From Hofstenia miamia (Eukaryota; Xenacoelomorpha; Acoela), in the NCBI GenBank assembly GCA_004352715.1, contig SCFE01000077.1:1794423-1858422 (forward strand): a DNA stretch of 64,000 nucleotides. Reading direction: 5' to 3'. The position numbers and the translations under genes are program-made. Under the pieces are notes generated by a model. That model did not search any database. It was given only the letters and a program-made list of their open reading frames with translations, and was not told the DNA's origin. How positions within the stretch are numbered: the first letter of the stretch is position 1; each line of letters starts with the position of its first letter. This document shows positions 45,888 to 57,814 of the stretch, piece by piece.

Positions 45888-46340
45888 AGAATTTTTATGA
45901 CGCCTTTATGTTTCACCCATTTTTTCCAATTTCTGAGCGTAGTTTTGTTCATGGTTGGAGTAGCAAAGTGTCTACCACGAAGAAAAAAGTTTGTCAAAAT
46001 CGGGCTTGGGAAAATTGATCTCAGGCTGACTAGGTTTATCATTTCCATTCCTTGAAATATCCGTAGCGTCATCCATGAAAGATCTTCTTTGTGACCTTTC
46101 ATGATTATCAACTTTGGCAATGGAAGCTTCAGAGTTTTCACAAAAAACCAATTTCGAATGTTTGGTTTTATGCTGCACTTCCAGCTGAGCAACCTTCTTT
46201 TTGGGGTTACTTGCCGTCACCATGACCAGACTGCAGGCTACTAAATTACGAAAATGAGAATTTTTATGACGCCTTTATGTTTCACCCATTTTTTCCAATT
46301 TCTGAGCGTAGTTTTGTTCATGGTTGGAGTAGCAAAGTGT
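45888..46340. repeat. 84-bp direct repeats flanking the candidate exon
   Basis: 45888-45971 and 46257-46340 are identical as far as can be read (AGAATTTTTATGACGCC through AGCAAAGTGT), 369 bases apart. On the minus strand each copy encodes MNKTTLRNWKKWVKHKG. Confidence 0.9.
45972..46266 (-). CDS. Candidate exon, unrecognised, Lys/Ser-rich
   Basis: Minus-strand frame open from about 46266 through an ATG at 46223 to a possible donor TCGTG|GTAGAC near 45975. It encodes FRNLVACSLVMVTASNPKKK, then RRSFMDDATDISRNGNDKPS. A splice acceptor (GTAATTTAG) lies just upstream of the ATG. It is polar and probably disordered. It is flanked by 84-bp direct repeats, so it may sit in a duplicated or inserted block. 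No family recognised. Confidence 0.4.
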
Positions 46341-49187
46341 GTAAATGCTAAGTATTTTCTTCCTTCTTTCAATGTGTTCTTTCAAAACATTATCTACACC
46401 TTTGGGTCTAAATTAAATTTCGAAACAAATCATCAGCGCTCTCGGAACTGCTATTGGTAGCACAAAATAACAAGTGTTCTATGACACGTTAATAGCAATC
46501 GTTTTCTTTGAACAGTATCTGAATATGATTTATAAGCGATTCAAAAACTTTCATACAAGTTGATGATACAAACTTTTGTAATACATTATGATAATGATTT
46601 AGTATGTTTAATTCCTCAAGAAATTTCTTCATATTTATGCACGACTTAGTTTAAGTGACCCAGTACAAATATCATTACCATGCTTCCTGTTTTTGGGGGT
46701 GGTTAGCTGCGTCAGGGTTAGGCAGTTTTTGACGCATAGTGCGTTTTTGGAACCTTGGCGCACCTCATTTATAAATTTTGCGTGGAAATGTTTTTAAAAG
46801 ACGTTATAGACCTATAACGCATTATTGATTGAAATTAAATTTTATGAAACATTCCTCGGTTAAGAGGTTTAATTTATTTTTCTCTGTTATTTATAAGTAT
46901 TACATGAATCCCGGTTATTTGGACAGCCTGTTATTGATTACTAATTGCCAAAAACGGAATTTTTATAGTAAAATCTGCACTAATTGTGGACAAACCTCTC
47001 ATAATAAGTTGGACAATCTTGATGAGATTATACTTAAATCCTAGGATACCAAATAACAGTTTATTAACGTGAATTGATTTCTGAAATTAGAAACGTCACC
47101 TGAAGTATTGGAAACATTTATTGGAAAAACAAAGGGCCTCTGTAAATATTGTGAATGTGCTGACTACTCTCATTTAACATTAACAATTGTGAATGATTTT
47201 TCTCATTCAAGTGTTTAGCGAAAAGTTCACGTTTCTATTAGAAATGTTTCTCTTACAGGTACAATTTGAGGAAATATACCTTTATCACATCAAATGTGAA
47301 ATCACAAACCCATTCGCCACAGACTTTCATAAAAGTTTCTCGGCTTGCAGCAAAACCTATGGCGCGTTGCATGCGGCCAACGGGTCATAGTTTGCCAATC
47401 TTGAGCTACGCAATGCACACAAAGACCACCTCCACTATTTTTAGGTCTTGGTTTATTAATAAATACTTTACATTTTAAATTCCCTTAATGCACTCTTTCG
47501 CACTTAAAATTAAATAGTTGTTTCCCCAATATGCGATTGTTCACAGATGAATCAGTTTGTGAAAAATGGCAACTCTCGAATTCACGTCAAGGTTGACTGC
47601 AAGTACAGAGATATAAAGTTGTGCTAAAAATGTATGCGATTCCACAAAAAACCATCCCCTGTAACAAGTTTTGTGAGAAATGTGCACCGTTTATATGTAA
47701 AGATTTCTATGCAAGTTGTACTTCTTGCTTTTCTCTAATGGCGATTCAATTATAATCTATCTTAATTGCGCTTCATTGATGGCCTTTAGTAGTGGACAAG
47801 CCGGTTACGGAGTAGTCGTTTTAATTTCGGACCATGATACAACCATGCAAACCTCTTTTGAATTTCTGATTTCATCAGATACCTTGCAATGGAAATTTCA
47901 AAAGCATCCTTCGATTTTTTCTTCAAATTCAGCAACATTTCTTCTTACCTGGTTACAAAGTGATTATAAAGCGGCTGTGTAATATAAACAGTTTTCATAT
48001 CACTCGGGACTAAGCCATTGCTGATTTTACAGCGAGCTCTCTACTCTCATTGAATTGATCACTATGTATATAGACTAGTGATTTGTGAGATTTGTTTCTT
48101 GAAGAGAAGTAGCCACTTAATGGAATATATTTATGAATTTTTATTTGACCTTCATTTACTTTGAAACTCATGGAGAGTAAGTTTTAAGAAAGTAGCCAAG
48201 TTATTGGAACAAGACTAAATTTAGTCAATGTATGTACAACAATAACAAGATAATTAAGCAACTATGCAACTATCGTGTTTTACAGCTTATGGGGTGTAAT
48301 TTCAGATTGCACAGAGAGCATTTGTACACTTTGAACTCGCCAAGTTTTTTAGTTTGAAATTCGATTACACATTGAAATTCAAACATTTGAGTTGGCTTTC
48401 GTTTGCGCCGTACAGTTTTGGAATGGATAGCCGCATATAAATGCACTGTAGTTAAAAAATGATTTAAGAAGTTGATTCACCGAATATAATAAAGAAAAGC
48501 GGAAATAACAGGCTAAAAATATAATATACAAATATTCGATAATGATCGTTAGGTAAGAAAAATCCATTTAGGCTGGAAACGACCAAAAAACGGATAAATG
48601 TGCGTCTATTTATTTAATTGAAAAAATACAAGTTTCAAAATTGTTGCTTCCGAAAGATTATTCCTGTTCATTAAAAATGATTCTAAAATGGTAACGAATA
48701 TATTCACAGAAAAAGATATGCCAAGTCCAAATGAGTAGATGTCAAGTTCTTGATGTTCCGTGATATATTCACCACTTGTTTGACAGACAATCGTTTTCTG
48801 TCCGATATTTCTTCGAATTAGTTTCTCAAATTTCTTTGAAATAATTTCCACCACAACGTCACCAGTTTTTTAGATTGGCCAACTTTTTATTTATTTTGTT
48901 AATTTTTTTTCATCGCCCTCAATGCAGTGAAATTATTTCACTCGCCCTCTGATAAACAGGGCAATAAATTTTGAAAACAGAGAGAAATCCCATCATCTTC
49001 ACTTTTTCAAAATAGACTTCCACATGATAACTTTCAACCCTACATTATTTCAAATACATTATTTACCTGGATTACTCATTTCTTTGAAAAGCGTTCGTAA
49101 CTACAACCGATTCTGTTTGACTAATTATAGCAACGAATGATATAGCCCAATGATCAGTGATGTAACAAACAGCGTTTAATTACTTAC
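46341..49187. other. No confident gene; scattered Cys-rich open pieces
   Basis: Plus-strand pieces at about 46.96-47.2 and 47.6-47.7 kb (CTNCGQTSHNKLDN, GLCKYCECADYSHL, KFCEKCAPFICKD) have zinc-finger-like cysteine spacing but are cut by stops. This could be a decayed transposon or host pseudogene. Two small adjacent stem-loops lie at 46708-46763. Confidence 0.3.
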
Positions 49188-49355
49188 CACAGCTTGTTAA
49201 ACAGCATTGGAAAACAGGTCTTTTTCTTTGAAATTCTGTGCATTGATTTGAACTCCGATGACATTTTCTTTCAAACGCTTGTTTGTGTTTAATGAGGTGG
49301 TCATTTTTTGGAGTTTTGAAATAGCGTAAAATGTGACATAAGTTAGATTCGAATA
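49188..49355 (-). CDS. Candidate Cys-rich exon, receptor-ectodomain-like
   Basis: Minus-strand exon between an acceptor (AAAAATCAG at 49356-49364) and a consensus donor GTAAGT (49187-49182). 55 codons without a stop: NLCHILRYFKTPKNDHL, then ERKCHRSSNQCTEF, then VFQCCLTSC. The spacing C...C-x6-C...CC-x3-C resembles the end of activin/TGF-beta receptor ectodomains or Ly6-type three-finger domains. The usual Asn after the last Cys cannot be encoded from the phase left at the donor. No neighbouring exon was identified, so the assignment is tentative. Confidence 0.35.
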
Positions 49356-49477
49356 CTGATTTTTTTAGATTTGTGCAGCCGAAACATTGTAATCAACCAA
49401 ATCAATAAGCAATAATCTGAAGTTATTGAATTGATTGACAAGTCCAATTTTTGTAAGAGAATTTATAATAAATTCCT

Positions 49478-50080
49478 GAACAGACCCTTAGATGTTTCAA
49501 AGACAGTAATATCAATGAGAAATAGGTAATTGATTTCAATGACTATTATGTTATGCTTCGCCATAGACAATGTAATGCTCCTTCATTTCGTGAAAATTCA
49601 ATTTTCCAATGAAAACTAATCATAGTTAATAGTAAAAATATCACGCAGTTTACTCACAGAAAATATGTAAACATGGCAACATTTAATATGCTTTTACTAC
49701 TCAAAACTTACATATTAGTAAAAAAAATGAAACATATAAGTAAATGATAATTGTCACTGACATGTCTCNNNNNNNNNNNNNNNNNNNNNGAACAGACCCT
49801 TAGATGTTTCAAAGACAGTAATATCAATGAGAAATAGGTAATTGATTTCAATGACTATTATGTTATGCTTCGCCATAGACAATGTAATGCTCCTTCATTT
49901 CGTGAAAATTCAATTTTCCAATGAAAACTAATCATAGTTAATAGTAAAAATATCACGCAGTTTACTCACAGAAAATATATAAACATGGCAACATTTAATA
50001 TGCTTTTACTACTCAAAACTTACATATTAGTAAAAAAAAATGAAACATATAAGTAAATGATAATTGTCACTGACATGTCT
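49478..50080 (+). repeat. Direct 291-bp duplication around a 21-N gap
   Basis: 49478-49768 and 49790-50080 are the same but for one base and the length of an A run, on either side of N 49769-49789. The abutting position suggests two overlapping contig ends that were not merged. Confidence 0.9.
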
Positions 50081-50529
50081 CTAATAGTCGTTATTAAATA
50101 ATGCGTTATGTAATATTGTTCTGCAACTGAGAGTAATACTTGTTTTAGGCATGATTATTTTTATGGAAGAAACTGATTAAATAGGGCAGCCTCGCATTAA
50201 TAGATAAGAACAATCTTTTAATGATGAGTACCAAAAATTGACTGAAGTATTTAAGTCTATGAAATGCAATATTAGTAAGGAATGATATACAAGTACTCTG
50301 ATGGCAACATACTTAGTTTACTTTTTCAAATATTGCTGTTCCACAAACTCAATTTATAAATTTTAAATATCACACTCGCACATATTGTTTCATTTTAAGC
50401 CTATTAAATGTTTGAAGACTACCTAGATTGATTCATATTGGTCTCCAAGCGTTTAAAAGTAATATTCTTGTTTTCGTTTATTATATTGTACCCAATTGAG
50501 ATGCAAATTGACATGATTTTTTTTTCAGA
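50081..50529. other. Upstream region of the first lipase-like gene
   Basis: AT-rich, no coding. It ends in a long T-rich tract and CAG, a splice acceptor. Confidence 0.5.
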
Positions 50530-50532
50530 TCC

Positions 50533-51768
50533 ATGCGTCAATCAGTGAGTGGAGTAAATCTTTTTTCTAAATCATGGAAAAATGATAAGGAACCCGATAT
50601 TATCGTTTTCTTTGTGCATGGACTCCATTCACACTGCGACACATTTGAAGAATTAGCAAATCATTTAGCAAAGAATTACAGCGCTCATTGTTATGCTCAT
50701 GATAACTATGGGCATGGTCGTAGTGAAGGAAATCGCGTTTGTCCACCGAATTTTCAAGTATATGTTGAAGATGTAGTCGCTCATCTCAAAGAGATTAAGG
50801 TATTTTATTAAGTAGTTTTTGAAAATGTTTCTTAACTAATTTGCATGTTGTGTCTGGAATTGCTATTACTCCTTTAGGCAGAAAATCCCAACAAGCCAAT
50901 ATTCTTATTTGGAATGTCGCTTGGTGGTTTAATAGTATATAATGTCGCAATTTCAAATCCAGATCTCATACGTGGCGTTATACTTCTAGCACCTGCGCTA
51001 AAAGTCAGTTCAAGTTCTTCAAATCTTTTGTGGCTGAGACCTTTGCTTGGGAGTGTTGCATGGTTGTTGCCTAACCTTCCTTTGCCGGGTGTGATTTCCA
51101 ATGAAGAGTTAACGACAGACATTCCTACCCAAAAGATCTTTGAAAATGATCCGCTTATTTATCATGGTGGATTAAAGCTCATGCACGCCTACATCATTTT
51201 GAACGCTGTCGACGCGGTAACTTTTGCATCTTGGCTTACATTCACTTTACTTTATATATATATATATATATATTGGAATCCGCATATATCGACGTCTCTA
51301 CAAACCTCCCAATCAATGTCGACATCGGCGAATGTGCATTGGCACTCATGAGATCCCTAATCATCTTTATTTCAATAACTTCACTTTCTATTGTTTGTTC
51401 TTATTGTAGAAACATAATAATTTACGAATAATTGCAAAATCGAAAATTATAATTATTTATATTTTAAATTGACAAGGTCTGGTTATAAGTATTAAAGATG
51501 CCAGCCGAGTTTTGTGAAGTAATTGGAGAGCAAACTTTTATAATGAATTTAATGGCTTTCCTACCAGTTTTTCAGTGAATTCACAAATGCTGTTAATATG
51601 AGGTCGCAAAACTGGCAGGCTTTCTTTGATGTTTCCGAAAATGATTTATGCTGAGAAATGTCCATTTTTTAGGCATATTTTAATTGAAAATCGCATAGGG
51701 GTACGATAGGCATGCCGCTATAAGAAAATTCTCAATGTACGCAAGGAGACGTTATATGCGAATTCTAA

Positions 51769-51801
<33 letters not shown>

Positions 51802-54617
51802 NNNNNNNNNNNNNNNNNNNNNNNNNNNNNNNNNNNNNNNNNNNNNNNNNNNNNNNNNNNNNNNNNNNNNNNNNNNNNNNNNNNNNNNNNNNNNNNNNNN
51901 NNNNNNNNNNNNNNNNNNNNNNNNNNNNNNNNNNNNNNNNNNNNNNNNNNNNNNNNNNNNNNNNNNNNNNNNNNNNNNNNNNNNNNNNNNNNNNNNNNNN
52001 NNNNNNNNNNNNNNNNNNNNNNNNNNNNNNNNNNNNNNNTATATATATATATACTTATATCAGGCGCTTTGTCACCTTTTGTCCATTTATATTGGTCGCT
52101 TTGTCATTTTTCCATTTATATTTGGCCCTTTGTCCGCTTTTCGGCGCTTTGTCAATATACAAGAAATTTATATTGGCGCTTTGTCAGTAAAAAAAATTTA
52201 TGGCCCATTTTGTTAAAAAAACATTTATTTTCATTATACAAAAATATTTTTACACATATGAAGCGCATAAACTGTCTGTAAGCAGGAGTGTTAAAAAATT
52301 TGAGTGCACTATTATTTTTGATTAAATATTTAAAAAATTAATAAGTGCACTTTCCAAGTTTTAAAAAATAACTTATTGCAATAAATGCACTTATTTTTAA
52401 ATATGATTCCTGAACTATTATTCACTGCCTAAGCTACACTAGGGTAGTGGGTTTCGTTTTGCTTTATTAAGTGTAGAAGCTATATTTAAGTAGCGATTGT
52501 AAATTTGTGATTTAGTTTAACTGCCATCAATTTAGCTTCAAAATGTTTCCAAACTAAATTAGGTTACTTTCTTTAAAATGGGTACCTGTGTAGTATAGAT
52601 GTACTTTGTATGTATCAAGCATTAAATAAATCCGCATTCACAAAGTGTTTTCCTAAGCTTTTTAAGTCAAATTCTCCATTTAGTTTTTGTTGTAGCTATT
52701 TTCCAGATACAACCTGATATACATTTAGTACAAATGCAATTCGTTTGCTTCACTCATTCAACTTAAATTCTGATGTAAAATTTATTGAAAATCCGTGTTT
52801 ATGAATTTAATAATACTATAAATACTCTATAATTGGCTTCAAAACAACCATGCTGAAATCAAGAAAAGACAAAATCCACAATTTAACTAATTTTTTTACT
52901 AATGAAAAACTGCAAAGTAAGTGTAGTTGGTACACCTAATAAGTGCACTATTAGTTTAGTCCAAAATACACTTATTGCACTTATTATAGTGCACTGATTT
53001 TTCAGACACTTAATTTTTTAAAACCCCCCTGGCTGTAAGAACAGTTTTTATCAGTGTAACACATCAAATTTATTATAATCATAAATGAATAGGACATTTC
53101 ATTTTAAAAATCTATTAGTATAAAGCAGTATTAACATTTTCAAGCACTAGATTAAAACAAAAGACCACTACTTAGTTAATGACAAATGTGTAGTAAACAA
53201 AATTAAAACAACAGTTCTTGTAAACACTAAAATCAATTGAAGATATATTTATTATTTTTCCCTTGTGGCTTTTCATTTTTGAACGAGATTTACAAGATCT
53301 CATTGACCAGAAAACATGTGCTTTTATTTAAGGCATTGCAATAATAATCTATATAATTTTTCTTTCGTTTTCGAAGGCGACAAATAAAAAAATTCAACAC
53401 ATCGGATGGTTAAATTAGTAGATTGCAGCGTTGCTTATCTTCAAGTTTTTGGAGGGGAAATTTGTTTTTGTTAGTCAAATTATTTCTAATACCTTTGTTC
53501 TTTTAAAATTTATCAATCCCTAAGTGTTATCAATATTCTGTTTTTGTGCAATAACAAAAAAACTTGAAAAAGACAAAGCGCCATATATAATTTTTTTCGG
53601 TCAATTTTTTATAAGTTGCTCTAAAATCGGATGAATTTTTGCCAAACTTTTTTTCATTGATCCAGTATTTATTTTATAAGACAAGCACACATATATCCTC
53701 AATTCAGGGTTTTCTAAGAAAAATTTAATAATGGCACTTTGTCCCCTTAGAAATGCTAAAAAATATATTGAAATATATATATATATATTTATATATATAT
53801 ATATATATTTTATATATATATATAACACTGTCAAAAAATGTTTCCTTCAAGCTCACATTGCCCTTTATATTCAAGGACCAATGATTGGGGTTAGTATTAG
53901 GGATCAAGCTAAAGATTATTATGTTCATTATTTCCGAAATTGTTAAGCTAACAAGACTTATTTTACTAATGTTCTAACTGAAATGCTATATGTAAAATGA
54001 ATCTTAAGTAGTAATGGTCTTTCTAGTGTTTAAAGGGTTAATGTATTACTGCATATCAAAAATATTTCAATATTCAAATTTATTTCCATTAAACGTTTTG
54101 TTGTAAAACTGGTCCGATAATAAATTGAAAAAAGTTGTCATTGTCATGATCACGTTTTGTTAGTTTTTTATCGAACTGCCATAATTGTTGTGTCATTTTT
54201 TATTTTGTGTAGTCTTCATTTAGCCTATATGCATATTTGTATCCCAATTAAGTGAATCTTTAACAATGTGCAATTATTGCGAAGATGTTTTAGATATTTA
54301 TTTTTTATTACTTTGAGCTTTCAAAAAATTGTCAATGTTATTTAAAATGGTGTATAATTTGTTTTCTAATTTTTAATTTATTTTAGATTCAAGACACATT
54401 TCCTTCATACGAAAAGTCGACGTTGATCCTCTTTGGCGAACAGGATAAAATCTGTGCTCTTGAAGGTTGTCAAAAACTAATTGACAATTGCAACTCAACT
54501 GATAAGAATTTAGTAGTTTTCCCCAATGCCAAGCACGCTGTCCATCGCGAAGCTCCCGAAATTAAAGCCAAAGTTTTTGAGACTATCTCAGATTGGATTA
54601 AAGAACGACTTCAATGA
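50533..54617 (+). CDS. MGLL-like: Monoacylglycerol lipase-like serine hydrolase 1
   Basis: Three coding exons, 50533-50799, 50878-51216 and 54387-54617, all joined in phase 0 at GT-AG sites, give 278 residues; vertebrate MGLL has about 303. It belongs to the alpha/beta hydrolase family (Hydrolase_4) that cleaves monoacylglycerols to fatty acid and glycerol. Oxyanion HG is at 29-30 (FFVHGLHSH), followed by CYAHDNYGHGRSEGNR. The nucleophile Ser103 lies in GMSLGG, with Asp222 in FGEQDKIC and His252 in NAKHAVHRE, so the triad is complete. There is no signal peptide. Compared with vertebrate MGLL it lacks about 20 N-terminal residues. The ATG is 4 bases after an acceptor (TTTTTTTCAG), so a 5' leader exon or a trans-spliced leader is implied. 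The last intron holds TA runs, a 238-N gap and a hAT-like MITE. Confidence 0.9.
51802..52039. other. Assembly gap of 238 N in a TA run
   Basis: TA repeats on both sides. The gap lies within the intron of the lipase-like gene. Confidence 0.95.
52059..52215 (+). repeat. GGCGCTTTGTCA motif cluster
   Basis: Five or six imperfect copies of GGCGCTTTGTCA separated by TTTATATT-type spacers, at a period of roughly 30-35 bases. Related to 16088-16190; single related motifs appear near 53575 (reverse) and 53731. Confidence 0.75.
52283..53031. mobile_element. hAT-like MITE
   Basis: 749 bases with inverted ends: CAGGAGTGTTAAAAAATT on the left, and on the right the reverse complement of CAGGGGGGTTTTAAAAAATT. 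They are flanked by TCTGTAAG (52275-52282) and GCTGTAAG (53032-53039), an 8-bp target duplication with one mismatch. CAGGG-type ends and 8-bp duplications are typical of hAT elements. AGTGCACT palindromes recur inside. No transposase. Confidence 0.8.
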
Positions 54618-55240
54618 TGAATTTGATAAATATCCTCGTAGAGATGCTTTGTTATTTAGATTAAAATAATACAATTAATATTGATTTTCATTAACCTTCT
54701 GAAACTCTTTCCGTTCATGCTAAATTGGTATGATGAACATTTCAAAATGTGTATTTGTAAACAATCAATTTAAGATTTTGGGCAAACATATTTCTGTCAT
54801 TCAGGACAGAGGTTATTCGTGCTACAAACATAAATGTGATTTTATGTGAAATGCCAGGATTTTATCATTTTTGTCGTTGTATCCCTAGTACTGTAAATAT
54901 TATGTATGTCTTTTTTAATTGTTAAATTTTGAATAGCATAATTATAAATGTTTACTATTTTTATTCTTTGTTATTTATGAAAATATTAAGACATTTTATT
55001 TCAGAGGTGCTGAATTGTTTAGATACCGCCCACATTTACATCAGCAATTGAATTTGTATTTAGTGCCTTTTGACACGCTAGAGATCAAAATGCTTTACAT
55101 TGCGCAATTGAAACATGGAATTTTCTTAATTTGAAGTTTGTTCAAAAATGATCAATATTGAATTTCTCCTACCAATGGTATTTATATGATTTTCTGTATC
55201 TAGCATATTGTAGATATTCTATGATTTTGTATGCAGCACC

Positions 55241-55273
55241 TGTATGTATGTATGTATGTATGTATGTATGTAT
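55241..55273 (+). repeat. TGTA tetranucleotide microsatellite
   Basis: Eight perfect TGTA repeats. Confidence 0.95.
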
Positions 55274-55635
55274 CGCGTTTTAATTTCTGTCCACACAACA
55301 ACGTTGCATGTAAAAAGAAATATTACACTTATTACTTTTTATTGGAATTGCCAGCATGTTTCATCGATGATATGGTGACATGCTGCATATATGAGCGATT
55401 TTTTAAAATTTTAAATTCTTAAAAATTTAAATTTTTAAAAAGTAAATTTTTTAAAAATATATTTTAAAATTCCCCAACGAAAAGAAAGTAATCCTAATTA
55501 AGAGGCAAGGCATTTCTTAAAGTAAATTAACATGTTTTCAAAATTTATATTTCAAATAACATTAAATAATATTTAATATAAAAAATATATGAGCAAGTAA
55601 ATTTAAAATAAGAAACATTTAATTTCGTGTGAAAA

Positions 55636-55845
55636 ATGGGAACATCACTAAATGAAAGATACCAATGTATGAGTCTGAAGAAAATATTGAAAAAAATCAA
55701 ATCAATTCTTGTGATGATGGAAATGAAAATGAAGAAAGAGAATCCTTCTTGCTATAGAATTCCAGTTAGTGATGAAATAACAATAGAAAATGTGATTTGT
55801 GCTGAAATCTTAGGAAAATGGAAGACAGATTTACAAAGATATTGA
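55636..55845 (+). CDS. Weak 69-codon ORF, unrecognised
   Basis: ATG at 55636 to a TGA after QRY. Lys/Met-rich at first, then ENPSCYRIPVSDEITIENVI. A second frame over the same bases is acidic and open for about 30 codons. It could be a transposase remnant. No domain recognised. Confidence 0.2.
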   Translation: MGTSLNERYQCMSLKKILKKIKSILVMMEMKMKKENPSCYRIPVSDEITIENVICAEILGKWKTDLQRY

Positions 55846-57814
55846 ATTTCAAAGCTCATTTCTGCAGATAGGCAGAGAAAATACTCTATCATTTTCATAG
55901 AGTGAACAAGAAGACCGCAGCAGTGATTTCTGTTTTCATAAGATTGAGTTTATTGTTCTTGAAAAAAAATATATATCAATTGGTAAACGCCCATAAATTC
56001 TTGTTTTGTGAACTTAATGATGTTATTCGGGTAAATGATCAGTTATTTAATTGTTACCATTTATCTGCATAAAGAATCTCTTATCTTGTACCTTTGTAGT
56101 AGACCCTTTCTCTTAAATTCAATTTTTTGTACGCCTTCTGATAAATTTTCCAATTCCTATATGATTTTGTAGTTGTATATACCTAAATTCAGCTGTCTTT
56201 ATTCATTTGTGAGGTACGTTTAGAATCTTTAGAAACACGTTCTCTGTATTTTTTTTGCGAACAAACAGTGAATAATTTAATCACTGCCGATTCCGCGCGG
56301 AAATAATCCCGCCTAAATATTCTAATTTTTATTGAAATGTAATTTTAAGATCTATACGCACATTATATTCTAAGAATTGAATCAAATCTCTTCTTACAAA
56401 GACTAGACTTTTGAAGAAAAAAGCAACTTCCTATTCACCCCCATTTGACGGTACTTAGATTAGAATTATTATTTAAGCTTTCCCAATATAAATAACTTGT
56501 TTGTGAATACTTTTAAAGGGGCCCCTACATTTTTTACAGCGCTGTTGACCCTGTGCATGTGCATATTAAGATATTGGATAATGGAAAGATCTAAATATAA
56601 AAACTATCTTTCATTATACATGAAGTTAATAAAATACGAATTTTTAGTTTAAAAAATGCGTATTACATGATTGATTGTCATCTATGTACGGATCAAAATG
56701 TTTACTGTACTTTTTTCGTTTACTAAGTTTTATAAAAGACGACATTTTCATCACCTTTAATTCTTCATTATATATATATATATATATATAACTTGTAATT
56801 TGCCTTGGTTTTTCCTTCATTTACCCACCGCTTTTTTCTTTTTGCTGATTGTTTTTAACAAAGTTGAATAAACCGTTAATTTTACTAAAATATGCTGACG
56901 GCAGCAAAAAATTTTACGCTTTTTTTGCGATAAAAACACGTCAACATTTTTCATATTATCGATCGGTGATGTTTTTCTGTAAAATTATTGTCAATTACAG
57001 TTAGAATATAGAGAAAACGATTTAATAGGATATTGGAATTCCTCGTTTTTTGGGAATTTTTGGGAAACAATTTAAATGCTTTGAGTGAAAGAAATTCATA
57101 TTTCAAAAAAATTTGTACTCTGTGTAATGGGAAAACAGTAAGTTCAGTGGATCAAAAATCCATATTTCCAACAACCGTACTATGCACGCACATACATATG
57201 TAACTTTTTCAATAATTGGCCATTACTGGAAATAAACGTAATACATTTTCATAACCCGTGAGTTTGTAGTTTTTTCAGATATGTTAAACTGTTATTTTAA
57301 TTCGTTTGTTTTATAGCAAATTTGCTTACTGTCAACATTGTTGTCGCATTTTGAGCGAGTAGTGAGTATACTTTGATTCAATTTCTGAAATTTATGACAT
57401 TGTATTAATTAAGGAAGTAGGATACCTTTTTTAATTGTTTTATATCGGCCTGTATTTCCAAGACGCAGATTTTTTAATGTTTTAGTCATGTTTTTTCCTT
57501 AAACTTTCATCTCAGTCTGTTGTGAACATGAGCCTGATGCCAATCCTGTGTATGAATGACATTAACATATTTCGTTGTGCAAAAGCATGCTCAAAATATT
57601 TAAGAAAAATATAATTTCGACTTTCTTATGTTAAAAGTTATCTACTATACTTTGTGAGACTTAGTTATTCACTTTTCATGTGAAAAATTTGAAGGATTTT
57701 GCCTTAATTTTGTTTAGAAATTTCAGTACAGCTATGCTTCAATTTCACAGTCATTATCTATTTTAATAGTTCACGCATTTTCACCTATACCTTGTGTAAA
57801 ATCAGTTACTAGAC

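Larger units (their letters stand above)
51217..54386 (+). other. Intron 3.2 kb of lipase-like gene 1, filled with repeats
   Basis: Begins GTAACT after the Ala codon and ends ATTTATTTTAG. It contains TA runs (51255-51272, 51771-51801, 53777-53824), the gap 51802-52039, the GGCGCTTTGTC cluster and the MITE 52283-53031. No other coding. Confidence 0.8.
54618..57814. other. Region between the two lipase-like genes
   Basis: AT-rich. Contains a TATG repeat (55241-55273), a TA run (about 56770-56790) and one weak ORF at 55636-55845. It holds the 3' UTR of gene 1 and the upstream region of gene 2. Confidence 0.6.

Noticed and set aside
47716-47982. 88-codon plus-strand open frame
   Set aside because: Composition is not protein-like, no motif, and the opposite strand looks equally open. 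Treated as chance.
48606-48854. 82-codon minus-strand frame with a hydrophobic stretch and DIYSFGL, like a kinase motif
   Set aside because: No splice acceptor exists between the upstream stop and the frame, the other kinase motifs are absent, and there is no ATG. Not enough for a gene call.
53601-53946. Ile/Tyr-rich open frames on both strands
   Set aside because: They are translations of TA runs.
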